Shown: positions 43,381-51,130 of the stretch, in pieces
Layout of the letters: every line of letters begins with the position of its first letter
How positions within the stretch are numbered: the first letter of the stretch is position 1
Source: Burkholderiales bacterium
GTDB lineage: Bacteria; Pseudomonadota; Gammaproteobacteria; Burkholderiales; Nitrosomonadaceae
DNA length: 64,000 bases
Direction of reading: 5' to 3'
Assembly (NCBI GenBank): GCA_024235755.1
Contig: JACKLV010000008.1
Span: 62,001 to 126,000, forward strand
Program-made: the position numbers and the translations under genes
Notes under the pieces: model-generated
Database searches by the model: none
Told to the model about the DNA's origin: nothing
Seen by the model: the letters and a program-made list of their open reading frames with translations, nothing else

Positions 43381-44106
43381 ATGTATCTTTCTATTATTAT
43401 TCCTGCTTTTAATGAAGCGCGCTTGATTCTTCAGTGCCTTGATTCGGTTTCTAAGTCGCTGGCCGCTAATCAGCGGCCCGGTTTTAAATACGAAATAATC
43501 GTAGTTGATAATAATTCCACGGATGATACTGCAAAACTGGCAAGAAACGCTGGTGCTCGGGTGGTTTTTGAACCAATCAATCAAATCGGTCGGGCGCGTA
43601 ACGCGGGTGCTGCATCCGCAGGTGGAGACTGGTTTTTGTTTGTTGATGCAGATAGCTTGCTGAACCAGGATATGATTGCGGATATTCTGAAAATGATAGA
43701 TTCAGGGCGATATGTAGGTTGTGGCAGTGTTATGCGCATGCCCGATTCTCCCTGGTGGGGAACGCTAATATTGAAAGTCTGGACCGTAATCTCGGTTACG
43801 TTTCGTTGGGCTTCCGGAGCACTGGTGGTTTGCCGTGCAGATGCTTTTCGGGATGTTGGCGGGTTTAACCAGGATCTGTATGCTGCCGATGAAATCGATC
43901 TGAGCCGTCTGTTGAAGCAATGGGGCCGTAAGCGCCGCCTTAAATTTACCATTCTGAAACGTTTTCCGTTAGTTACATCAGCGCGTAAGTTGCGATTATA
44001 TTCAGGCCGCGAAATGGCCAGTCAGTTTTTTCAGGTGCTTCTGAGTCCACGCAAATCCCTGCAAAACAAGAAGAAGCTGCCGGTATGGTATGACGGCCGG
44101 CGTTGA
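43381..44106 (+). CDS. Family 2 glycosyltransferase
   Basis: 241 residues from the ATG at 43381. GT-A fold: LSIIIPAFNEARLI, EIIVVDNNSTDDTA, GRARNAGAASAGGDWFLFVDADSLLN with the metal-binding D-A-D, and later GGFNQDLYAADEIDLSRLLK. A hydrophobic stretch near residues 125-145 (ILKVWTVISVTFRWASGALVV) is part of the fold or a membrane contact. Sugar and acceptor are unknown, and no cell-wall or polysaccharide cluster surrounds it. No Shine-Dalgarno visible. Confidence 0.9.
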   Translation: MYLSIIIPAFNEARLILQCLDSVSKSLAANQRPGFKYEIIVVDNNSTDDTAKLARNAGARVVFEPINQIGRARNAGAASAGGDWFLFVDADSLLNQDMIADILKMIDSGRYVGCGSVMRMPDSPWWGTLILKVWTVISVTFRWASGALVVCRADAFRDVGGFNQDLYAADEIDLSRLLKQWGRKRRLKFTILKRFPLVTSARKLRLYSGREMASQFFQVLLSPRKSLQNKKKLPVWYDGRR

Positions 44107-44290
44107 CCGATAATTTCGGGCGCAGTTTGATTTGCATCTGGCAGTTGTTCCGATCATAAGGCACGGCATTCTCTGAATAGGGCTCATTTTTTGAGATCAA
44201 ATATTGCGGTTGCAGTCTTGCACTGCTAAATAACGTGATGCTGCCGGCGAAATTTTAAATCGGTAGGCTAGTTGTTTTTGCAGTTGCCGT

Positions 44291-44893
44291 TCAAGCATGA
44301 ATTACCCGTTTTCTATAACTCTTCCAATCAAAATACGGCCCCGGATCTGTTTTCCGCCCCGGTGAAATATCAGCATGTCCGGCGATATCTTTAATGGGAT
44401 AGTGTTTACACAGGCACTGGGTCAGCAAAACCAGTGTCTGGTATTGTGTTCTGGTAAACGGTTTACTGTCGCTGCCTTCCAATTCGATGCCGATGGAAAA
44501 ATCGTTGCAGTGTTCTTTTCCCTGCCAGTTTGATTTTCCTGCATGCCAGGCGCGACGGTGGCAGGGTACGAACTGGATGACGCTGCCGTCGCGGCGGATA
44601 AAAAAATGGCAGGATACTTTGAGTCCGGTGATTGTGGCGTAGTACGGATGCGATTCTGGATCTAGTCGGTTGGTAAATAGTTCAACGACGCCGTTGCCGC
44701 CGAATTCCCCAGGCGGCAGGCTGATGCTGTGGATGACCAGCAAGGTGATTTTAGTATCGTTAGGACGTTCGTCGCAATTGGGCGAAGCAATAAAGCGAAC
44801 ACGATCGTCATAACGAAGGCATCCGTCAGCATCAATTTCCATAGGATTGTTCAAATTAATGATTGAGTGATCAAACATGTTTGATCGAATCAT
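44291..44893 (-). CDS. ampD: 1,6-anhydro-N-acetylmuramyl-L-alanine amidase
   Basis: Cytoplasmic zinc amidase of peptidoglycan recycling. It has 200 residues. Zinc ligands and catalytic residues are in LLVIHSISLPPGEFGG, SCHFFIRRDGSVIQFVPCHRRAWHAG and AGHADISPGRKTDPGP, with the FSIGIELEG strand. The ATG at 44893 has AGG about 9 bp upstream; an ATG at 44878 is an alternative. An 18-bp palindrome covers codons 3-8. Divergent from tmk. Confidence 0.96.
   Translation of the reverse strand: MIRSNMFDHSIINLNNPMEIDADGCLRYDDRVRFIASPNCDERPNDTKITLLVIHSISLPPGEFGGNGVVELFTNRLDPESHPYYATITGLKVSCHFFIRRDGSVIQFVPCHRRAWHAGKSNWQGKEHCNDFSIGIELEGSDSKPFTRTQYQTLVLLTQCLCKHYPIKDIAGHADISPGRKTDPGPYFDWKSYRKRVIHA
44869..44886. 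promoter_or_regulatory. Perfect 18-bp palindrome at the ampD start
   Basis: GATCAAACA followed by its exact reverse complement TGTTTGATC, with no spacer. It lies inside the first codons of ampD (or across the start if the ATG at 44878 is used) and 43 bp before the divergent tmk. The symmetry suits a dimeric repressor operator, but it may also be chance. Confidence 0.4.
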
Positions 44894-44929
44894 ACCTGAT
44901 TACCTGGACGATGCTCTACAATAGCGGTT

Positions 44930-45559
44930 ATGAATTCTGGTAAATTTATTACCCTTGAAGGCATAGACGGTGCAGGCAAATCGACACAGCTTGAATACCT
45001 GACCGCATTGTTGCAACAGAAAGGACAGACACTGGTAGTGACCCGTGAGCCAGGCGGTACGCCACTGGGCGAACGGCTGCGTGCTTTATTGCTCGATCAG
45101 TCAAACGCCATGCATAGGGAAACCGAAGCGTTGCTCATGTTCGCGGCGCGGCGCGAACATATCGATAAAGTCATTACACCGGCGTTACAAAACGGTACTT
45201 GGGTGATCTCCGATCGCTTTACCGACGCCAGTTTTGCATATCAGGGCGGCGGCAGGGGGCTGAACTGGGATAAATTAACATTACTCGAACAGTGGGTGCA
45301 GGACGGCCTGCAACCGGATTTAACATTGTTTTTTGATGTGCCGGTCGAAGTCGGCCTGCAACGTATCAGCACTATAAAAACGCCTGACCGGTTTGAACGG
45401 GAGCAGCAGGATTTCTTTCAGCGTGTGCGTGATGCATATCTGGCGCGTGCGCGCCAGCACCCGCGACGTATCCATATCATAGATGCGCGTCAATCTGTTA
45501 GTGCCGTTAGGGCGGAAGTGACCAGTATGGTTGAAACATTTTTAACAGATTCTCGGTGA
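44930..45559 (+). CDS. tmk: Thymidylate kinase
   Basis: Phosphorylates dTMP to dTDP. It has 209 residues. The P-loop GIDGAGKST is at 11-19. The dTMP-binding DR-x and the LID region are seen in VTREPGGTPLGERLR, DRFTDASFAYQGGGRGL and FDVPVEVGLQR. There is no Shine-Dalgarno. A TACAAT at 44917-44922 lies only 7 bp before the ATG, suggesting a leaderless mRNA. The stop overlaps the holB start. Confidence 0.97.
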   Translation: MNSGKFITLEGIDGAGKSTQLEYLTALLQQKGQTLVVTREPGGTPLGERLRALLLDQSNAMHRETEALLMFAARREHIDKVITPALQNGTWVISDRFTDASFAYQGGGRGLNWDKLTLLEQWVQDGLQPDLTLFFDVPVEVGLQRISTIKTPDRFEREQQDFFQRVRDAYLARARQHPRRIHIIDARQSVSAVRAEVTSMVETFLTDSR

Positions 45560-46692
45560 TCAAGGTAATGGATCTGTTACCGGCCTGGCAACAGAACATG
45601 TGGGAGAGGCTGATGCGCGACGGAACATTGCGCAGCCATGCGTTGTTGCTCAAGGGCAGGCCAGGTATTGGGAAATACCTGTTTGCACATATGCTGGCCA
45701 AATCGCTGTTATGCGCCACTCCGGACACGCGTTCATTTGCGTGCGGACAATGTGTCGGTTGCAACTGGTTTGAACAGCACTCACATCCCAATTTTGCGCT
45801 GATTGTGCCCGATGCGTTGGCCGTAATTCTGATTAGCCAGACCTCCGATGCCTATCGTTCAACGGAAGCTTCTGCAGTGTCCTCCAGTGACCAACCGGCG
45901 AAACAGCGGACCGGGCAGCAGATTACCGTTGACCAGATTCGTGGACTAAATGATTTTGTGTATCTCACAGGCCATCAGGCGGGCTATAAAATTGTGCTGA
46001 TTTATCCAGCAGAAACGATGAACACCGCAGCATCAAATGCGTTATTAAAAAAATTGGAAGAACCGCCTGAAAATACGCTGTTTATTCTGGTTTCGCATCA
46101 GTCGCAACGTCTGCTGCCGACTATTCGCAGCCGCTGTCTGCAGATTGCGATGCCCGCGCCTGATATTGAAATGGCGATTGAATGGATGTTGCAGCGCTGG
46201 CCGCAACGAACCGAGACCGGAAGACAGATAGATGCGCAACAGCGGGATAAACAGCAGTACGCGCATAAGTTGCTGGCATTGTCTGGATTTTCACCCTTTA
46301 CGGCGCTGTCGCTACTGGACGCGATCGAGCAGCATCAACAATTTATCGAAGCCGTGAGTACGCGCGCCCGTTTCGATCCGCTGGCGTTGGCCGGGGCGAT
46401 GCAAAAACAGGAACTGACCGTGACCATCGATTGGCTGCAAAAATGGTGTTACGATTTGACGGGCTTTCTTGCTGACAAGCGTGTGCGCTATCATCCGGAT
46501 CTGCAAGCGAGGATACAGTCAGTGTGTCAGCAGATTAATTTGCAGGCATGTCTGGGATATTTGCAGTTTTTAAACGCGCGCCAGCCGTTATCGCGGCATC
46601 CTGTCAACCCACGTCTGTTTTTAGAGGAAATTTTTATCCAGTACGGCAGACTGCTTGCATCCGAGTCGTCAGTGCCTGAGTTTGACGAATAG
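45556..46692 (+). CDS. holB: DNA polymerase III subunit delta'
   Basis: Clamp-loader subunit. 378 residues from the GTG at 45556, which overlaps the tmk stop (GTGA); an ATG at 45568 with AAGG too close is the alternative. The AAA+ P-loop-like GRPGIGK is at 34-40. The zinc module has Cys53, Cys63, Cys66 and Cys69. NALLKKLEEPPENTLFILVS is the sensor-1 region and LLPTIRSRCLQI follows. A 40-residue insertion with many Ser/Gln (STEASAVSSSDQPAKQRTG) precedes the motif QITVDQIR. The tmk-holB order is conserved in proteobacteria. Confidence 0.95.
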   Translation: MIKVMDLLPAWQQNMWERLMRDGTLRSHALLLKGRPGIGKYLFAHMLAKSLLCATPDTRSFACGQCVGCNWFEQHSHPNFALIVPDALAVILISQTSDAYRSTEASAVSSSDQPAKQRTGQQITVDQIRGLNDFVYLTGHQAGYKIVLIYPAETMNTAASNALLKKLEEPPENTLFILVSHQSQRLLPTIRSRCLQIAMPAPDIEMAIEWMLQRWPQRTETGRQIDAQQRDKQQYAHKLLALSGFSPFTALSLLDAIEQHQQFIEAVSTRARFDPLALAGAMQKQELTVTIDWLQKWCYDLTGFLADKRVRYHPDLQARIQSVCQQINLQACLGYLQFLNARQPLSRHPVNPRLFLEEIFIQYGRLLASESSVPEFDE

Positions 46693-46724
46693 CGAGTACT
46701 CTATCCTATGGATAGAGTACTCGC
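46692..46724. terminator. 15-bp perfect hairpin between convergent genes
   Basis: GCGAGTACTCTATCC (46692-46706) and its exact complement at 46710-46724 around a TAT triloop. It starts at the holB stop and ends 20 bp from the YdjM-like stop. No T-run follows in either direction, so termination may depend on another factor. The loop is identical to that of the hairpin after glpK. Confidence 0.65.
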
Positions 46725-46743
46725 AGTGACTGCGCAGAATGCT

Positions 46744-47823
46744 TCAGTCAATGTAAAAAAGCCCCCGGTGCCGAACCATTCGCCAGTCCGAAGCATCGTT
46801 TGGGCGGCATAGTCCGAACTGAAACGAAGGCGGCAGTTCAGGGAATTTGAAACGCATGTCGTAAAACCAGTAGCAAAGCATATTGTCTGTCTGATCGATG
46901 CGTTCGAGCAGCGGATACCGTGCAAACACACGGAAAGGCTTAAATGCGGGATGCTGCCAGGCGGTGTGGATCGTTTGGGATTGTCCGATATCGTCACCAA
47001 ATTGCTTGAGCAATTGCCAGTGTATGTCGGTAACAGGACGATATGCAGCGTTCATTGTTAACAGCAGCCAACGGTTTGCGGGTTCGTTCTGGCGTGTTTT
47101 ATCTGCACCGAGATCAATTAGCGCGACATGGTAACGGCCGCTATCTTCGACAATGACCTTCCAATGGTACGGCGATAATGGCTGTGGCAACGCGCTGATG
47201 CGCGCATCCGGTATGCTGCTGGCGAAATGTTGCGCAATCTCAAGTGCTTGTGTGCGCAGCATCGACAAAAAGACAACGTAACCGGCTAGGATACACAGAG
47301 CTGCGGCCGCAGCAGTTCTCCGGCGCGGCCAACGCCATGCGGCGATCAGACCGATGAGAATGATTAAAGTAAACCATGGGTCGATTACAAATGCCAGTGG
47401 CAGCGCATAGCGTTCGGTTGAAAGCGGTGCAAACAGCATCAGGCCGTACGAAGTAATGAAATCACCAGCTATATGGATCGCCAGCCCCAGACATACAGGC
47501 AGATAAAACAGCCGCCATCCATATCGCTGCGAACCAGTCCGGCCGGTCAGCCATGCAAATAGCAGTGCCAGCAGCCAGGCCCAGAATGGCAATAATACCA
47601 ACGAATGCGTTGGCCCCTGGTGCCAGTTCAGATAAGTCAGCGTGTCGAACAGGCGCAGCGCGAAATCGATATCGGGAAATGCCGCTGCTGCAAATCCCGC
47701 GGCAACCTGTAGGCGCACCGGCAGACCGATGGTTTTTGTTGCTAGCGCCGTTTGATGCGATTGGGTAGTGGCTGCGGCGCGTGCCAGCAACGCTCCGCTC
47801 AATGCATGTGTAAACGGATCCAT
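46744..47823 (-). CDS. YdjM/DUF457-type metal-dependent hydrolase-like membrane protein
   Basis: 359 residues. The N-terminus MDPFTHALSGALLARAA and FPDIDFALRL, LNWHQGPTHSLVLLP carry the family's His/Asp residues. Several transmembrane helices follow (about 75-95, 105-125, 145-165, 175-195), then a soluble C-terminal half of about 160 residues. The family is annotated as membrane-bound metal-dependent hydrolase; substrate unknown. The TetR-like gene is 19 bp upstream on the same strand, and the short gap is made of near-repeats of ACTAATCC/ACTAACCC. Confidence 0.85.
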   Translation of the reverse strand: MDPFTHALSGALLARAAATTQSHQTALATKTIGLPVRLQVAAGFAAAAFPDIDFALRLFDTLTYLNWHQGPTHSLVLLPFWAWLLALLFAWLTGRTGSQRYGWRLFYLPVCLGLAIHIAGDFITSYGLMLFAPLSTERYALPLAFVIDPWFTLIILIGLIAAWRWPRRRTAAAAALCILAGYVVFLSMLRTQALEIAQHFASSIPDARISALPQPLSPYHWKVIVEDSGRYHVALIDLGADKTRQNEPANRWLLLTMNAAYRPVTDIHWQLLKQFGDDIGQSQTIHTAWQHPAFKPFRVFARYPLLERIDQTDNMLCYWFYDMRFKFPELPPSFQFGLCRPNDASDWRMVRHRGLFYID

Positions 47824-47842
47824 GGATTAGTGGGTTAGTGGA

Positions 47843-48577
47843 TTAGCCGGGTTGCCGCGGACTTTCGGTTGCTGCATTTTTCATGGGTGATTCGGATGCG
47901 GTGCGGACGGTGTGCAAACCGCCGGTCGTTTCCGCAAGCAGTTCGGGTTTTCTGGGCGCTGTGGGTTGGGGTGAAGATTGATTTTTTTTCTGCCAGAAAC
48001 CGTATACCGCTTGATCGAGTATTTCCGCCATTTGCAATTGCTGCGCCAGAAACATGCGCGTACGCTGCGCGTTGGTCGATTCGTCGAACATCCAATGAGT
48101 AAAGGTCGCAAGATACAGCGTGGTCAGGGCGGTTTCCTCGAGTGCGCGGCGCAGAAACGTCGCGTCGCGTTGCGCTGCTTCGCGCATCCACTGCACGGTG
48201 CGGCTGATGCGCATAATCGCCGGAATCTGGATATGAATATGTCCCGGTTCGAGCTTGGAGCCGATCATCTGGCGCGTCACCATACGGTGAGCGGCCAGCG
48301 CATCAAGCCAGGCCATGATCAGGCGATGCAGGCGATCGCGCGGCGGCAGCATTAGAAAATCGTCCTGTTCGGCAACTTTGAGCATGACGCCGTCGGCGCG
48401 GTCGAACCAGGCGTCGATGATATCTTCCTTTTCACGAAAATAGGGACGGATATCGTCGAGCGTAATGTCCAGTTCAGCCGCTACGTCAAATAATCGTACA
48501 GCTTCCCAGCATGAACGCTCCGCGATAGCGACGGCCTGATCGACGATCGCCTCGCGCATGTCCCGATATTCAGTCAT
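47843..48577 (-). CDS. TetR-like transcriptional regulator with Pro/Ser-rich tail
   Basis: 244 residues from the ATG at 48577, preferred because AGGAGG lies 8 bp upstream; the frame is open 74 codons further but that part is not protein-like. The N-terminal region has a TetR-type HTH shape (REAIVDQAVAIAERSCWEAV, RLFDVAAELDITLDDIRPYF, REKEDIIDAWFDRAD), followed by a helical ligand domain. The last roughly 50 residues (QSSPQPTAPRKPELL...) are a disordered tail unusual for the family. A weak resemblance to COQ9-type proteins is possible. It is probably co-transcribed with the YdjM-like gene. Confidence 0.75.
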   Translation of the reverse strand: MTEYRDMREAIVDQAVAIAERSCWEAVRLFDVAAELDITLDDIRPYFREKEDIIDAWFDRADGVMLKVAEQDDFLMLPPRDRLHRLIMAWLDALAAHRMVTRQMIGSKLEPGHIHIQIPAIMRISRTVQWMREAAQRDATFLRRALEETALTTLYLATFTHWMFDESTNAQRTRMFLAQQLQMAEILDQAVYGFWQKKNQSSPQPTAPRKPELLAETTGGLHTVRTASESPMKNAATESPRQPG

Positions 48578-49214
48578 CGCCTGATCCTCCTGAAAAATGA
48601 TGGTATTAACCTGCTTGTAAGAAACTATAGCATAAACCCAGATATCATGATTCCGACCTCGATACGATGCGCGGTCATCCGGATTTTCAGGCGTGGTTAA
48701 AGTCGATTTGCTCATAAATAAACCGAAAATCCAGTTATGAATTTTATTGAATAGTTTGTCCACAAAACCTGTGGATAACTCTGTGGACAGGATGTACATT
48801 TTGCATTTAACATCCCTTTACATAACGTTTTTTTTTAATTCGATTAATTTTTATACGATTTTTATTGATTTAAAATCAATTAGTTATTTTAAATCCTACT
48901 GTTTATGCGGGTTTGCGTTAAAGATAAAAACCTTGATTAAAAAATGTGGATGATTTTTAAATGTCAAGCATTTTTTGTATAAAAATTTTTCCGTTTCGCT
49001 GTCTGCAGGCGCGGAAATTTTCAACCGATAAATGAAGTAAACGGGTTAAATGGCTGTTGTTTATCATTTTATAGTTTGCATTTATGTGACGGCTGTATGA
49101 CAGAACGGACAGGATTTTTTTTATCTGTGTTGTCTTGACTGAAAATTGCCGGCATTCGATTTTTACTCGCTAGCGCGAACGGTTAAACTATGCAATTTTT
49201 GATAGTTTGATTTC
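48578..49214. other. AT-rich intergenic region with DnaA-box cluster and IHF-like site
   Basis: 637 bp with no supported gene. Contains a perfect DnaA box TGTGGATAA (48770-48778), near matches TTGTCCACA (48756-48764), TGTGGACAG (48782-48790) and TGTGGATGA (48945-48953), a perfect match to the IHF consensus, AATCAATTAGTTA (48874-48886), and an AT-rich stretch between them (48820-48900). No dnaA, dnaN or rpmH is in view. It could be a replication origin, a DnaA-titrating site or a DnaA-regulated promoter for yheS or the TetR-like gene. Confidence 0.45.
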
Positions 49215-51068
49215 ATGCTGACAATACAATCGCTGACATATCTTCAAGGCGGCTCGCCTTTGCTGCAGGATTGCGACCTGCAGGTTTTTGCGGGACAGCG
49301 TGTCGGGCTGGTGGGCAGCAACGGCAGCGGCAAATCGACGCTGTTCCGCCTGATCCGCAACGTAATCAAACCGGATACCGGAGAAATCGTTCTGCAGGCA
49401 GGCAAGACTATTGCGTTTGTCGAGCAGGAAATTGTCGATTCAGAGCAATCCGCCCTGGATTTTGTGCTTGATGGCGACGCCGAGCTGCGACGACTTGAAC
49501 GGATTCTGGCGCAGGCGCAACACGATGCGGCCTGGTTCGAGGCGCAACACCGGTTTGAGGAAATTGACGGTTACGGTGCTCAGGCGCGTGCGGCGCAATT
49601 GCTCAACGGTCTCGGTTTTACCAACGACGCATTACAATATTCTGTAAACCGGTTTTCCGGCGGTTGGCGCATGCGCTTGAATCTGGCGCGTGCGTTGATG
49701 CATCGTGCCGACTTGCTGTTGCTTGACGAACCGACCAACCATTTGGACCTGGAAGCTATACTCTGGCTGGAACAGTATTTGGCACGTTATCCGGGCAGTA
49801 TCATTGTGGTGTCGCACGACCGTGAGTTTCTCAACGCCTGTGTCAACCGTATCGCGCATATCCATCAACGGCGCATCGAGAGTTATACCGGTAATTTCGA
49901 TGATTTCGAGCGCGCACGCACGGAGCGCTTGCAGCAGCAGGCGCAGGCGTATCAACAACAGCAAAAACAGATTGCGCATATGGAGGACTTCGTGCGCCGT
50001 TTTCGTGCCAAGGCAACCAAGGCAAAGCAGGCGCAAAGCCGCATCAAAGCGCTGGAGCGACTGACCCGCATTGCGCCCGTGCATATGGAGAACGGCCGTT
50101 TTGAACTGCAGATCGACGCGCCCGAACGCAGTCCCGATGTACTGATGCGAGTCAATCAAATGAGCTTCGGCTATGCGGACGGTCCGCTATTTGAAAAAGT
50201 ACAACTGGTGCTGCAGGCGGGGGCACGCATCGCGTTGCTGGGGCCGAATGGCGCCGGAAAATCTACACTGATCAAGTTGTTGACCGGCGATATTACGCCT
50301 ACCGCCGGTTTAGTGGAATGGGCACCGAACCTGCGCATCGGTTATTTCGCGCAGCATCAACTCGACCTGCTGGATGCCGGTGCCACGCCACTGGAGCATC
50401 TTATGCGGCTTGCACCCGAACATACTGAATTGACCTTACGCAGTTTTTTGGGGCGCTTCGGCATGGGCGGAGACGCTGAAGACCGACCGGTAGGTACATT
50501 TTCAGGAGGCGAAAAAAGCCGCTTGGCGCTTGCGTTGCTGGCCTGGAAGAAGCCGCATCTGTTGCTGCTGGACGAACCGACCAATCATCTGGATCTGGAT
50601 ATGCGCGATGCGTTGACACTGGCTTTGGAGGCATATACCGGTGCTGTGGTATTGGTTTCGCATGATCGCAGTCTGGTACGAGCGATTGCGGATGAATTAT
50701 GGTTGGTTGCGGATGGCCGGGTGCAGTTGTTTGACGGCGACCTGGATGACTACAAGCAATGGATCGATGCTAGACGCGCTGAAGCGGCGGTGCAGGCGCG
50801 CCCAACTCTCGAAAAGGTAAAACAGAAGCCACCTGCGAAGCTCAATAAAAAAGCACTGCTTGCCAAACAATCGAAGCTGGAAGCGGCCATCGATGCCGCC
50901 CAGAAAGAACTCGCCGAAGCGCGCCGGCAACTGGCCGATCCTGCAATTTATGCGCAGCGCTCGCGCACGGAAATCGATCAGCTCAGTGTCGTGCACGATA
51001 CGCTCGAGCAGAAAATCGCCGACTTGGAAGAAAGTTGGCTGGAATTGGAAATGACGCTGGGAGAATAA
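49215..51068 (+). CDS. yheS: ABC-F ATPase YheS
   Basis: 617 residues with two ABC domains and no membrane part. ABC1: Walker A GSNGSGKST at 34-42, signature FSGGWRMRLNLARAL and LLLLDEPTNHLDLEA. The linker with RFRAKATKAKQAQSRIKALERL is typical of the P-site tRNA-interaction motif. ABC2: GPNGAGKST, FSGGEKSRLALALL and DEPTNHLDLDMRDAL. A C-terminal coiled coil is present. Closest to E. coli YheS by gene-wide pattern. ABC-F proteins act on the ribosome to relieve stalls. Convergent with the DUF4139 gene. Confidence 0.95.
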   Translation: MLTIQSLTYLQGGSPLLQDCDLQVFAGQRVGLVGSNGSGKSTLFRLIRNVIKPDTGEIVLQAGKTIAFVEQEIVDSEQSALDFVLDGDAELRRLERILAQAQHDAAWFEAQHRFEEIDGYGAQARAAQLLNGLGFTNDALQYSVNRFSGGWRMRLNLARALMHRADLLLLDEPTNHLDLEAILWLEQYLARYPGSIIVVSHDREFLNACVNRIAHIHQRRIESYTGNFDDFERARTERLQQQAQAYQQQQKQIAHMEDFVRRFRAKATKAKQAQSRIKALERLTRIAPVHMENGRFELQIDAPERSPDVLMRVNQMSFGYADGPLFEKVQLVLQAGARIALLGPNGAGKSTLIKLLTGDITPTAGLVEWAPNLRIGYFAQHQLDLLDAGATPLEHLMRLAPEHTELTLRSFLGRFGMGGDAEDRPVGTFSGGEKSRLALALLAWKKPHLLLLDEPTNHLDLDMRDALTLALEAYTGAVVLVSHDRSLVRAIADELWLVADGRVQLFDGDLDDYKQWIDARRAEAAVQARPTLEKVKQKPPAKLNKKALLAKQSKLEAAIDAAQKELAEARRQLADPAIYAQRSRTEIDQLSVVHDTLEQKIADLEESWLELEMTLGE

Positions 51069-51116
51069 AATAGAGTAGCGTCGACCTGGTTGTACTCTTT
51101 GAAACTGAGTCGCTAT

Positions 51117-51130
51117 GACACTATAGTGTC
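51117..51130. terminator. 14-bp palindrome between convergent yheS and DUF4139 genes
   Basis: GACACTATAGTGTC, self-complementary. It includes the stop codon of the DUF4139 gene and begins 48 bp after the yheS stop. It lacks a T-tract and is short, so its role as terminator is uncertain. Confidence 0.3.
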
